Positions 29,382 to 37,278 of a DNA stretch of 64,000 nucleotides are shown here, piece by piece (within the stretch, counting starts at the first letter, position 1; each line of letters begins with the position of its first letter). A model generated the notes under the pieces. The model made no database searches. It was not told the origin of the DNA and worked only from the letters and a program-made list of their open reading frames with translations. The stretch spans positions 2,542,001 through 2,606,000 of the forward strand of contig CBDFJL010000003.1 in assembly GCA_965248495.1 (NCBI GenBank), in the 5' to 3' direction. A program made the translations under genes and the position numbers. The DNA is from CAUYXS01 sp965248495 (lineage in GTDB: Bacteria; Chloroflexota; Dehalococcoidia; Lucifugimonadales; Australimonadaceae).

Positions 29382-31409
29382 GTGACCAACCCGATCGCTC
29401 CCGACCTGGTGTATCAGCTGGCCGCGGTGGGCGACCCGGCGTTCTCACCAGACGCCTCCCAGCTGGCGTTCGTGCGCGCGCAGTTCGACCCGGAAGCGAG
29501 CGACACCGCCTCCCGCATCATGGTAATGGCTCTGCCGGGGGGCGAGGCCCGTGAGTTCACGGCCGGGCCCAAGGACTCCACGCCACGCTTCGCTCCCGAC
29601 GGCGGGCGAATCGCGTTCTTGCGCACCGTCGGGGACGCCCCGCGTCAGCTGTGGCTGATCTCTACGAGCGGCGGCGAGGCCTGGCAGCTCACGAGCCTGC
29701 CCGGCGGTGTATCCGAGTTTGCGTGGTCGCCTGACGGTAGCCGGCTGGTGGCGTCGTCGGACGTCGACCCTGACCGGCTTCCGGAGGGGGCCGATGGGGG
29801 CCACGACTCGGTTGCCCAGCCCCGCGTGCGGGTGGTGCGCCGCATCAAGTACCGCGTTGATACCGTGGGTTGGCGCGGCGATGCCCACTGGCACCTGTTC
29901 GTCGTCGACGCTACGAGCGGCACGGCGCGGCAGCTTACCGACGGCGACTGGGACGACGCGGCGCCGGTCTGGTCGCCGGACGGCGGGCGCATCGCTTTCG
30001 TTTCGCACCGTCGCGACGACCGGGACGTGACGCCGCACAGCGAGGCCTACGTCGTGGGCGCCGAGGGCGGCGAGCCGGTGCGCTGGTCGGACGGGCTGTG
30101 GGGTGTCGCCTCGATTACATGGGCGCCGGAGGGCGACCAGCTGGCGGTGGTCGGCACCGACGATGAGTTCCTGGGCGCGGCGTGGGGTGGGGCGGTGTTC
30201 GTGTTGCAGCCGGGCCGCGAGCCGCAACGGCTCACCCCCGATGCGGTCAAGCCTGCCGCCGGCAACGCGCCCATCGCACCGCCTCCGCCACTCCATTGGA
30301 CAAGAGGGGGGAAGCGGGTCGCGGGCGTGCTGTTCATCGGGGACGAGCGGGGCGAGTCCTATCTGCAACTTGCCCTCGAACCGGGCGGGCAGCAGGCCGC
30401 GGACTCCGGCGCGACTCGCCGCGTTGCCGGCGGGGGCGCGTCCTTCACCGGGGTTGGCTTCGACGCAAACGGAAGCTGCGCGGTTGTCGTCGCGGCGACG
30501 CCAAGCTCGGCCGGCGACCTGCACCTCATCAATACGGCGACTGGGACGATGACACGCCTGACGGCCGTCAACGACGGCTACTTCGCCGACCATCCGACGG
30601 GGGCGCTGGAGAAGTTTTCGATTCGGCGCGGAGGCCTGGAGATCGAGTGCCGTTTGGTGCTGCCGCCGGACTTTGACGCGTCCAAACGTCACCCGCTCGT
30701 CGTCGATATCCACGGCGGTCCGCACGGCGTGTTCTACGACGCGTTCAACGCCGTGCAGCAGATGCTCGCGACGGCGGGCTACGTGGTGCTGTTGGTCAAC
30801 CCGCGCGGCTCGTCGACGTACGGTGCCGATTTCACCAAGGCGGTGCTCGGCGACTGGGGAGGCGAGGACTACCTGGACATCATGGCGGCCGTGGACGAAG
30901 TGAGCACGCGCTCCTACATTGACACGGGGCGCATCGGGCTCCATGGTTACAGCTACGGTGGGTTCATGAGCGCGTGGATCGTGGGCCACGACCAGCGCTT
31001 TCGCGCGGCCGTCGTCGGCGCACCGTGCATCGACCTGAATAGCATGTACGGGACGTCCGACATCGGCGTGAGCTTCGGCGAGGCGCAGTGGGGCGGGCGC
31101 CGCCACGAGGCTGATCAGGCGCTCCGCGAGCACTCGCCGCTGACGTACGCGCCCGCCGTCGAGACGCCGGTGCTGCTGCTGCACGGCGAGTCGGACCACC
31201 GCTGCCCGATCGAGCAGAGCGAGCAGTACTTCGTCGCGCTCAAGCGTCTCGGCAAGGAGGTGGAGCTGGTGCGGTTCCCCGGCTGCTCGCACGGGTTCCT
31301 GCGCACCGGCCACCTGAAGCTTCGCGAGGAGTACCTGGCCCGCACACTGGGCTGGTTTACCCGCTACGTCGGCAGTGAGTCGGTGGCGGCAGGCGCTGCC
31401 GCGGGCTAG
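29382..31409 (+). CDS. S9 family prolyl-oligopeptidase-type serine peptidase
   Basis: A 675-residue peptidase, GTG start with AAGAGGAGG. The N-terminal 390 residues are a WD40/TolB-like beta-propeller (repeated AFSPDASQLAFVR, RFAPDGGRIAFLR, WSPDGGRIAFVS), which gates substrate access. The C-terminal alpha/beta-hydrolase has the nucleophile Ser in GYSYGGF, Asp in HGESDHRCP and His in CSHGFLR, with the oxyanion HGGPHG. This is the acylaminoacyl-peptidase / DPP-like subfamily. No signal peptide is visible, so it probably trims peptides in the cytoplasm. Confidence 0.93.
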   Translation: MTNPIAPDLVYQLAAVGDPAFSPDASQLAFVRAQFDPEASDTASRIMVMALPGGEAREFTAGPKDSTPRFAPDGGRIAFLRTVGDAPRQLWLISTSGGEAWQLTSLPGGVSEFAWSPDGSRLVASSDVDPDRLPEGADGGHDSVAQPRVRVVRRIKYRVDTVGWRGDAHWHLFVVDATSGTARQLTDGDWDDAAPVWSPDGGRIAFVSHRRDDRDVTPHSEAYVVGAEGGEPVRWSDGLWGVASITWAPEGDQLAVVGTDDEFLGAAWGGAVFVLQPGREPQRLTPDAVKPAAGNAPIAPPPPLHWTRGGKRVAGVLFIGDERGESYLQLALEPGGQQAADSGATRRVAGGGASFTGVGFDANGSCAVVVAATPSSAGDLHLINTATGTMTRLTAVNDGYFADHPTGALEKFSIRRGGLEIECRLVLPPDFDASKRHPLVVDIHGGPHGVFYDAFNAVQQMLATAGYVVLLVNPRGSSTYGADFTKAVLGDWGGEDYLDIMAAVDEVSTRSYIDTGRIGLHGYSYGGFMSAWIVGHDQRFRAAVVGAPCIDLNSMYGTSDIGVSFGEAQWGGRRHEADQALREHSPLTYAPAVETPVLLLHGESDHRCPIEQSEQYFVALKRLGKEVELVRFPGCSHGFLRTGHLKLREEYLARTLGWFTRYVGSESVAAGAAAG

Positions 31410-31538
31410 GGGGTTCGCTCAGGCTCAGCGCAGGCTAGGCCGCATTGAGCATTGCCGGCGATGATCGCCCGCGCTCGCCAACCTGGGGTCTCCACCCACG
31501 GCGCTAGAATCCTTTCCATATCCAACGCGAGGCGTGCC

Positions 31539-31907
31539 ATGCACTACGTGCGCATTTACACCGACGACCTGGGTGAGTCGCACATGGAAGACGTGACAGT
31601 GGAACTCTTCGAAAGGGACTTCGCCCCACCGGCCCGGCCGGTTCACGTCGGCGCGCCCATCCCCGCTGCCCAGATCGTCTTCTTCGTGGCGCAGCCCGGC
31701 TGGGATGGTAGTTGGCATCCCACCCCTCGGCGGCAGTACTTCGCCCAGCTCGCTGGGGAGTTCGAGGTTGAGGTCACCGACGGTACCGTTCGGCGATTTG
31801 GACCAGGCGACGTCGCTCTGCTGGACGACGTCACCGGCCGTGGCCACGAGACGCGAGTGGTTGGCGATTCCGAGGCCAGGGGGATGTTCGTCCAATTGCC
31901 CGAGTGA
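31539..31907 (+). CDS. Cupin-fold protein
   Basis: A 122-residue protein from ATG 31539. The second half (RRQYFAQLAGEFEVEVTDGTVRRFGPGDVALLDDVTGRGHETRVV) is the cupin 2 barrel, including the G-x5-P-G-D turn and a His near the second motif. The expected metal-binding His pair in the first motif is not clear (HPTPRRQYF), so it may be a non-enzymatic or atypical cupin. A TAGAAT box lies about 30 bases upstream. The strong terminator at 32051 follows. Confidence 0.75.
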   Translation: MHYVRIYTDDLGESHMEDVTVELFERDFAPPARPVHVGAPIPAAQIVFFVAQPGWDGSWHPTPRRQYFAQLAGEFEVEVTDGTVRRFGPGDVALLDDVTGRGHETRVVGDSEARGMFVQLPE

Positions 31908-32050
31908 CGCCAGGAGGACCCTGGCCGCGCGACCGCCGCTCGGACTGCGTTCGATGTCGAGCGCCACACGCGTGCTCCCCCAAAGGTTTTTCTCTCGGGG
32001 GGCGCCCACAATATGGCTCGACTCCCCGCTATTTTTGGCCCAAAGCATCA

Positions 32051-32084
32051 GAACGGGGCCCGATTGCGGGCCCCGTTCGTATTT
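32051..32084 (+). terminator. Strong intrinsic terminator between convergent genes
   Basis: GAACGGGGCCC and GGGCCCCGTTC form a perfect 11-bp stem with a GATTGC loop, followed by GTATTTT. It lies between the rightward cupin gene and the leftward NAD(P)-binding gene and would stop transcription from the left. Confidence 0.85.
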
Positions 32085-32134
32085 TGCATGGGACCGGCTC
32101 GTTGGCAACGGCCCTCGTAGCGGCGTGGCGCGTG

Positions 32135-33007
32135 TTAGGTGGCCCAGGCTCCCTTGTGGTCGGCGACGAAGTCTCGAAGGCCGCGGGGTGGGTGGCCGGT
32201 GAGTTCGCGCACGTTGTCGGTGGTGAGGTCCGCAAAGCCCTCCTCGAATCCCTCACTCAACTCGGCGTACCCCTGCGCTATCCACTCGGGTAGGCCCATT
32301 CCTATCATGCTCTGGACGGCCATTTCGTGGGGGACCGCCATGTACTGCACGGGCTTGCCCAGCGCGTCCGTCAAAGCGGTTGCGACGTCCTCGAAGCCGA
32401 CGGATGAGGCTCCGGTCAACACCAGCGTCTGACCGTCGTAACGCCCATCGTCAGCGTTGATGACGGCAACCGCGGACTCGACGATGTCGCGAATGTCGAC
32501 CATGCCGGCCTTGCCCTCGCCCCAGTCGAAGTAGACCATCCCCTGCTCGTTCACCGTGGGTATGGTCATCATCAGGTTCTGCATGAAGAACGTTGGCTGG
32601 ACCAGTGTCCAGGCGAGGCCGGATGCTTTGACCTCTTCGTCCGCAGTCTGGATGTCTTGGATGAGGCGGCTTTTGGGGGTACCGAAGGCGGACCCTCGGA
32701 TGATCCTTGGCGTGGCGCCGGCAGCCTTCGCCGCTCCCAGGAAGTTGTGTATCTGGTCCGCAGAGCCTGGGCCGTTCCAGGTGACGAGGTAGACCGTGTC
32801 GACACCCTCGAACAGTCCCGCTGTCAGCGTCGACGGGTCGTCCAAGTCGGCGACCGCGATCTCAGCGCCCGCGTCGCGCAGCGCCTGGGCCTTGTCCGCG
32901 TTTCGCACGAGGGCTCGAACCTTTCGTCCGCCGGCCAGCAGGGCTAGCGCGATGCCTGAGCCCGTATTGCCGGTCGCGCCGGTGATGAGTACCGTTCCGT
33001 TCGCCAT
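32135..33007 (-). CDS. NmrA-like NAD(P)-binding protein (atypical SDR)
   Basis: A 290-residue protein with an excellent SD (GGGAGGG). The N-terminal Rossmann motif is VLITGATGNTGSGIALALLAGG (GATGNTG), followed by VRALVRNADKAQAL and an acidic VADLDDPSTL, as in NmrA/HSCARG and quinone-reductase-2-like SDRs. The middle (SGLAWTLVQPTFFMQNLM) is characteristic of the family. It would be a redox sensor or NAD(P)H-dependent reductase. It is in the same direction as, and 38 bases from, the hemerythrin gene, so they likely form an operon next to the divergent MarR gene. Confidence 0.9.
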   Translation of the reverse strand: MANGTVLITGATGNTGSGIALALLAGGRKVRALVRNADKAQALRDAGAEIAVADLDDPSTLTAGLFEGVDTVYLVTWNGPGSADQIHNFLGAAKAAGATPRIIRGSAFGTPKSRLIQDIQTADEEVKASGLAWTLVQPTFFMQNLMMTIPTVNEQGMVYFDWGEGKAGMVDIRDIVESAVAVINADDGRYDGQTLVLTGASSVGFEDVATALTDALGKPVQYMAVPHEMAVQSMIGMGLPEWIAQGYAELSEGFEEGFADLTTDNVRELTGHPPRGLRDFVADHKGAWAT

Positions 33008-33045
33008 TTGATGTCCCTCCCGGGTACGTGTTGTTGTGGGCCGTT

Positions 33046-33684
33046 CTAGGCGGTGAGCTCGGGGATGCGGCGGCTGAGCTCGCCCCAACCGTCCGGTATC
33101 GCCTTCTGGATTAGCCCCTTGGCACCGGCAAACGCGGGTTCGGGCATGACCATCTTCCAGATGCGCGTCATGTTCTCGCGGTCGTCGTCGGCCATCAGCG
33201 GGAACATCCACTCCACGAGCTCGGGGAATCGGTCCTGGGGGACCTCCGCCGCCATGATCCCGACCAGCCGGCCCTGCTCAGGCATCTCGACGCGCTCGCC
33301 GATGATGCGGTAGAGATGCGCGTCTTCCTTGTCCAGGTGGATGGTGAGGTGGAACTTGAAGGCCGCGGTCACCCGTGCGGTGTCCAGCGCGTTTTTGGTG
33401 CTGATCGCTTTGGTCAGCGATTCGAAGAGCGCGTCGAGGCCGCGGTGGTCCTTCTCGTAGGCCTCCGCGACGAGCGGAGCGACGCCCCCGAGGGCCGTGA
33501 ACATCGTGATCTCTTCGCCGTGGGCGTGCCAGTCGAGGATCTCGTTGAAGAACTGGTAGCGCGCAACGACGGCGCTCAGGTCTCCGTCGCCCTGCGCCGC
33601 CCGGTAGGCCGCTGCGTCGATCGCGTCCATGTCGTTCCTGAACGCGTTGTGTATCGCCTTCACCGCATCGAGTGGTCCGGTCAT
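33046..33684 (-). CDS. Hemerythrin-like (HHE) domain protein
   Basis: A 212-residue helical protein with the His/Glu ligands of the HHE cation-binding fold: IHNAF near the start, DWHAHGEEITMF, EKDHRGLDALF and FHLTIHLDKEDAHLY. These bind a di-iron centre that senses or carries O2, NO or peroxide. The family usually has one such unit of about 150 residues; here an extra C-terminal region of 60 residues follows. It is transcribed from the divergent promoter shared with the MarR gene, and its likely partner is the downstream NmrA-like reductase. Confidence 0.88.
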   Translation of the reverse strand: MTGPLDAVKAIHNAFRNDMDAIDAAAYRAAQGDGDLSAVVARYQFFNEILDWHAHGEEITMFTALGGVAPLVAEAYEKDHRGLDALFESLTKAISTKNALDTARVTAAFKFHLTIHLDKEDAHLYRIIGERVEMPEQGRLVGIMAAEVPQDRFPELVEWMFPLMADDDRENMTRIWKMVMPEPAFAGAKGLIQKAIPDGWGELSRRIPELTA

Positions 33685-33737
33685 CTTGCACCGCTTCCGC
33701 TGTTGTATTCCCCGAAGCAATATTTGATTCGGCACGC

Positions 33738-33796
33738 ATTATCCATATAAAAAGTGATTCGTCAATAGTTGAAACCGCACAGTTATCGACTACAAT
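33738..33796. promoter_or_regulatory. Divergent promoters for hemerythrin (-) and MarR (+) genes
   Basis: Rightward: TTGAAA (33769-33774), 16-bp spacer, TACAAT (33791-33796), with the expected start at the ATG of the MarR gene (33803), so leaderless. Leftward: TTGACG (complement of 33760-33765), 16-bp spacer, GATAAT (complement of 33738-33743). The -35 boxes nearly touch and a weak palindrome TTCGTCAATAGTTGAA spans them, a natural MarR operator position. Confidence 0.7.
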
Positions 33797-33802
33797 CCTT
33801 CC

Positions 33803-34264
33803 ATGACGAATGACTGGACAGACCAAGAGGGCAAGGCGTGGTGGGGCGTTCTCAGAAGCTCGACGTTGCTCCTGAGGAACCTTGGAGCAGATTTACAGAA
33901 CCAGGGGCAGTCGCTCGATTGGTTCGACGTACTGGTCAACATCCGGCAGCACCACCAGGCCTCTATCCCGCTGAGCGAGCTTACCGATAACGTTGTGCTG
34001 AGTCGCAGCGGCCTGACGCGCCTGCTCGATCGGATGGAGGCGGCGGGACTGGTGCAGCGAACGCTGTCGCCGACCGACCGCCGCCGATTCGACGTGTCGC
34101 TGACGCGAGCCGGCCTCGCTGAGTTCGACCGCGTGTGGCCGACGCACCAGCAGGACGTGCGGGAGCGCTTCCTGCGGTACCTCACTCACGACGAGATGAA
34201 GACTATCCATGGTGGGCTTGCCAAGGTGATCGAGGCGAACGAGGGGCAGGAGACGCGCCGGTAG
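33803..34264 (+). CDS. MarR family transcriptional regulator
   Basis: A 153-residue winged-helix protein. The recognition region is IPLSELTDNVVLSRSGLTRLLDRMEAAGLVQR and the wing is TLSPTDRRRFDVSLTRAG, exactly the MarR pattern. The N- and C-terminal helices would form the dimer interface. It is divergent from the hemerythrin and NmrA genes, with overlapping promoters, so it probably represses both directions and is released by an oxidant or aromatic ligand. Confidence 0.93.
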   Translation: MTNDWTDQEGKAWWGVLRSSTLLLRNLGADLQNQGQSLDWFDVLVNIRQHHQASIPLSELTDNVVLSRSGLTRLLDRMEAAGLVQRTLSPTDRRRFDVSLTRAGLAEFDRVWPTHQQDVRERFLRYLTHDEMKTIHGGLAKVIEANEGQETRR

Positions 34265-34397
34265 GGTCGTCAGCGCCTGGTACCTGGCGATTCGTGGCGC
34301 CATCCCTCGGTGACCTGCACGAGTGTCGCCCGCTATAGTAGCGTCACCTTTGACCGCACCTGACCCGCGCCTGGGGGGAGGGTGAAAGCGACCGGAC

Positions 34398-35516
34398 ATG
34401 TGGTGGCAAGACTTTAGGGACAGCAACTACTACCAGCCGGTCATCTCCTCCGGCGTCTTCCTGATCTCGGTTTTCATCGCGGTCGTCATCTTCGTCGCGA
34501 TGCGCTTCTTGGCGAACCGGCTGCGAACGCGCACGCCTGGCGGCATCGGCGGGCTGGTGGTGCGCTCGCTGCGGACCTCGGCTGTTGCCTTCACCGTCTT
34601 CCTCGGCGCCCTGATCGCGCTCCGCGCGGTGCCGGAGCTCGAGGAGTGGCAGGGTGACATCACCAAGACGTGGAACGTCATCGTCATCGTGCTCGTCGCC
34701 CACGCGATCTCATCGGCGAGCCGGGTCACCATCACGTGGTATATCGACACCGTCGCCCCGCGGACGCAGACGAACTTCGATGACCAGGCGCTGCGCCTGG
34801 TGCGCCGGGTGCTGCGGATCTTCGTCTACGGCATCGCCGCGCTGCTGGTGGTCGATACGCTGGGCCAGTCCATCAGCCCCATCCTCGGCGGCCTTGGCAT
34901 CACGGGTCTGGCCGTGGCATTGGCGCTCCAGCCCACGCTGACGAACTTCTTCGCCGGGACCTACGTGATGTCGGATGGGGCGATCCGCCCGGGGGACTAC
35001 ATCGAGCTGAACAGCGGCCCCGCAGGCTACGTCGTCGACGTGGGGTGGCGGACGACCAAGATACGGACGTGGTGGAACAATCTGGTGATCATTCCGAACG
35101 GGGTGATGGCCGATAGCATCATCACGAACTACCAGGGCCCCGACCCGGCCATCAACGTGCTGGTCAGTGGCGGCGTCAGCTACTCCAGCGACCTGAGGCG
35201 GGTCGAGGAGGTGAGTTTGGAGGTGGCGCGGCAGCTCGTCGCGGAGTCCGACGACGCCGTCAAGTCGATGGCGCCGTGGTTCGGCTTCGATGCCTTCGGC
35301 GATTCCAACATCAGCTTCTGGATCTTTCTCCAGGCCAAGGACCGGATTGGCAGCTTCGTCGTGACGAACGAGCTGGTCAAACGGGTTCATTCGCGCTTTC
35401 GGGCTGAGGGCATCGAGATCAACTACCCGGTCCGGAAGCTCATCTTCGATGGCGGACAGATGCCTGAAATCGTCCCGCCCAGCGCCGTTTCCGAGCAAGA
35501 GCCCGCATCGAGCTAG
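34398..35516 (+). CDS. MscS-family mechanosensitive channel
   Basis: A 372-residue membrane protein with four or so N-terminal helices, the pore helix (GITGLAVALALQPTLTNFFAGTYVM, rich in Gly/Ala like TM3 of MscS) and a beta domain (IRPGDYIELNSGPAGYVVDVGWRTTKIRTWWNNLVIIPNGVM), then a C-terminal mixed domain. The segment PN-x-V-M-A-D-S-I-I-T-N is a family signature. It would open under membrane tension and protect from osmotic downshock. A TATAGT-like box is about 65 bases upstream. Confidence 0.92.
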   Translation: MWWQDFRDSNYYQPVISSGVFLISVFIAVVIFVAMRFLANRLRTRTPGGIGGLVVRSLRTSAVAFTVFLGALIALRAVPELEEWQGDITKTWNVIVIVLVAHAISSASRVTITWYIDTVAPRTQTNFDDQALRLVRRVLRIFVYGIAALLVVDTLGQSISPILGGLGITGLAVALALQPTLTNFFAGTYVMSDGAIRPGDYIELNSGPAGYVVDVGWRTTKIRTWWNNLVIIPNGVMADSIITNYQGPDPAINVLVSGGVSYSSDLRRVEEVSLEVARQLVAESDDAVKSMAPWFGFDAFGDSNISFWIFLQAKDRIGSFVVTNELVKRVHSRFRAEGIEINYPVRKLIFDGGQMPEIVPPSAVSEQEPASS

Positions 35517-35562
35517 CAATCGTCCCCCCATGCGTGGCCGTCGGCGGTTTCATGGTCAGCGC

Positions 35563-36330
35563 CTAGCCGGTGGGGAGGCGGACGACGGCGATGTCCTCCC
35601 GCGCGCCTCGCTCCAAGACCGTCGTGTCGCGGCTGACCTCAAGGAAGCGGAACCCCTGCGCCTGCCGCTTCACGGCGACCTGTGCGTTGCCGGCGATCCC
35701 CGGTACGACTCCGTGCCGCGCGCAGGCCGCGAGGACGGTGTCGATGGCGGCGTTCCACGCGGGGTCGGTCTGATCGGGCGCGGGCGCCAAACCATAGGCC
35801 AGCGATAGGTCGGACGGTCCGACGTAGACGCCGTCGACACCCGGCACGCTGAGGATGTCGTCGGCATGCTCGACGGCCTGGCGCGTCTCGATCATGACCA
35901 TGACGATGGTCTCGTCGTTTGCCCATGATTGGTAGCCGCTGACGCCCGAGAGCCCGGCGCGCCATGGCCCGCTCGACCGGATGCCGGCCGGTGGGTACTT
36001 GGCGGCGGCGACGGCTGCCTCGGCCTCGGCGCGCGAGTTCACGAGCGGCACGATGACTCCGTAGGCGCCCGCGTCGAGCGCCCACATGATGGCGCTGGGC
36101 TCATTCCACGGCACGCGGACGAGCGGCACGGGGCCGACCGCCTCGATGGCGGTGATGAGCGGCCGGGCGCTCTCCATGGTCAGCGCGCCGTGCTGGAGGT
36201 CGATGGTCAGCCAGTCGAAGCCGCCCTTGGCGAAGGCCTCGGTCTTGAGCCCGCCTTCGAGGGTGACCCAGCCGCCGAGGGCGGGCTTCTCCTCTTTGAA
36301 GAGTTGTTTCAATGGGTTTGGCCTGCGCAT
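35563..36330 (-). CDS. HpcH/HpaI family aldolase
   Basis: A 255-residue class II aldolase. FDWLTIDLQHGALTMES, PLVRVPWNEPSAIMWALDAGAYGVIVPLVNS and VMIETRQAVEHADDILSVPGVDGVYVGPSDLSLAYG contain the catalytic/metal-binding His, Arg, Glu and Asp of 4-hydroxy-2-oxoheptanedioate/2-dehydro-3-deoxyglucarate aldolases. It would split 4-hydroxy-2-oxoacids to pyruvate plus an aldehyde. No pathway neighbours are present, so its substrate is open. Confidence 0.92.
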   Translation of the reverse strand: MRRPNPLKQLFKEEKPALGGWVTLEGGLKTEAFAKGGFDWLTIDLQHGALTMESARPLITAIEAVGPVPLVRVPWNEPSAIMWALDAGAYGVIVPLVNSRAEAEAAVAAAKYPPAGIRSSGPWRAGLSGVSGYQSWANDETIVMVMIETRQAVEHADDILSVPGVDGVYVGPSDLSLAYGLAPAPDQTDPAWNAAIDTVLAACARHGVVPGIAGNAQVAVKRQAQGFRFLEVSRDTTVLERGAREDIAVVRLPTG

Positions 36331-36464
36331 AAGGCACCTCGATCCGGGGTTCCGGCTGCACTCTAGATCGCGTCCACGACTGCGGCAACTGCGCCGCGTT
36401 TGCGCCGGGCGGCGGGAGCGGATACCGTTCGCTTTCGGGTCGCCCGCAGCCCGAGGAGGAGACC

Positions 36465-36950
36465 ATGGGCGAGATTGAAGCCAAGCTCGAGGCGCTCGGG
36501 CTCGTGCTGCCGGAGCCTTTGCAGGCGCCTTCGGGCATGCCGCTACCGTTCACAGCGGTGCGCGTGCGAGGAGATCACGCCTACGTCGCCGGGCACGGCC
36601 CGCAGAACCCTGATGGCTCGACGGGGCCGTGGTCCGGCAAGCTGGGCGATGGCATCAGCGTCGAGCAGGGCTACGATGCCGCGCGGCTGGCGGCGCTGGC
36701 CATGCTGGGCAGCCTCAAGCGCGCGCTGGGCGACCTCGACCGCGTCACGGCCTGGCTCAGGGTGCTTGGCATGGTGAACTGCACGGCAGACTTCAAGCAG
36801 ACCCCGAACGTGATCAACGGTTTCTCCGACCTGGTCATCGAGCTGTGGGGCCGGGAGCGCGGCGCGCATGCTCGGTCGGCGGTCGGCATGTCGTCGCTGC
36901 CGGTCGGCATACCGGTCGAGGTCGAGGCTGAGGTCGAGATCGACGGCTAG
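36465..36950 (+). CDS. RidA (YjgF/YER057c) family protein
   Basis: A 161-residue protein of the RidA fold, the longer subclass with an N-terminal extension (EAKLEALGLVLPEPLQAPSG). AYVAGHGPQNPDGST and the C-terminal SSLPVGIPVEVEAEVEI follow the family signature. The canonical catalytic Arg of imine deaminases (usually in R-x2-V) is not clear, where ARSAVGMSSLP is seen. It has a good SD (GAGGAGA). It may hydrolyse reactive enamines or act as a different hydrolase. Confidence 0.88.
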   Translation: MGEIEAKLEALGLVLPEPLQAPSGMPLPFTAVRVRGDHAYVAGHGPQNPDGSTGPWSGKLGDGISVEQGYDAARLAALAMLGSLKRALGDLDRVTAWLRVLGMVNCTADFKQTPNVINGFSDLVIELWGRERGAHARSAVGMSSLPVGIPVEVEAEVEIDG

Positions 36951-37058
36951 GCGCTACCGGTCCGTGCAACTACTGATGACAGCGTCTGGTGGTCTGTCAC
37001 GATGCGGAGTAGAGCACCAAATGAGCGTGCGCGAAGAGGAGAGGCCAGGAACGTGACG

Positions 37059-37190
37059 ATGAAGGGCGGCAAGGGCGGAGGAGGCGGAGGGGGAAAGAGC
37101 GGGGGCAAGGGCCCATCCAACCCTAACTTCCCCAGCAGGACGGCCAACCCGTCCGGGCCGGGTCGAGGGAACAACCCGCCTAAGAAGTAG
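37059..37190 (+). CDS. Gly-rich 43-residue conserved-looking mini-protein
   Basis: A very short protein: a run of Gly and Lys (KGGKGGGGGGGKSGGKG) followed by PSNPNFPSRTANPSG and a GRGNNPPKK end. The non-repetitive C-terminal half resembles tiny conserved proteins of environmental bacteria as I recall them, so I believe it is a gene. I used ATG 37059; upstream in-frame starts exist. No function known; disordered and basic. Confidence 0.5.
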   Translation: MKGGKGGGGGGGKSGGKGPSNPNFPSRTANPSGPGRGNNPPKK

Positions 37191-37218
37191 CAAGCGGCGG
37201 GGGGACTCCGGCCTTCGT

Positions 37219-37243
37219 CCGGGAGGGTTATCCCGCCCTCCGG
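37219..37243. terminator. GC hairpin between convergent genes
   Basis: CCGGGAGGG pairs with CCCTCCGG (one bulged G) around a short loop. It lies between the rightward mini-gene and the leftward amidohydrolase gene. No T-run, so termination by this element is uncertain. Confidence 0.4.
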
Positions 37244-37278
37244 CACCGCTGCGGCCCCGGGTCAGGCCAGCGTCGGCG

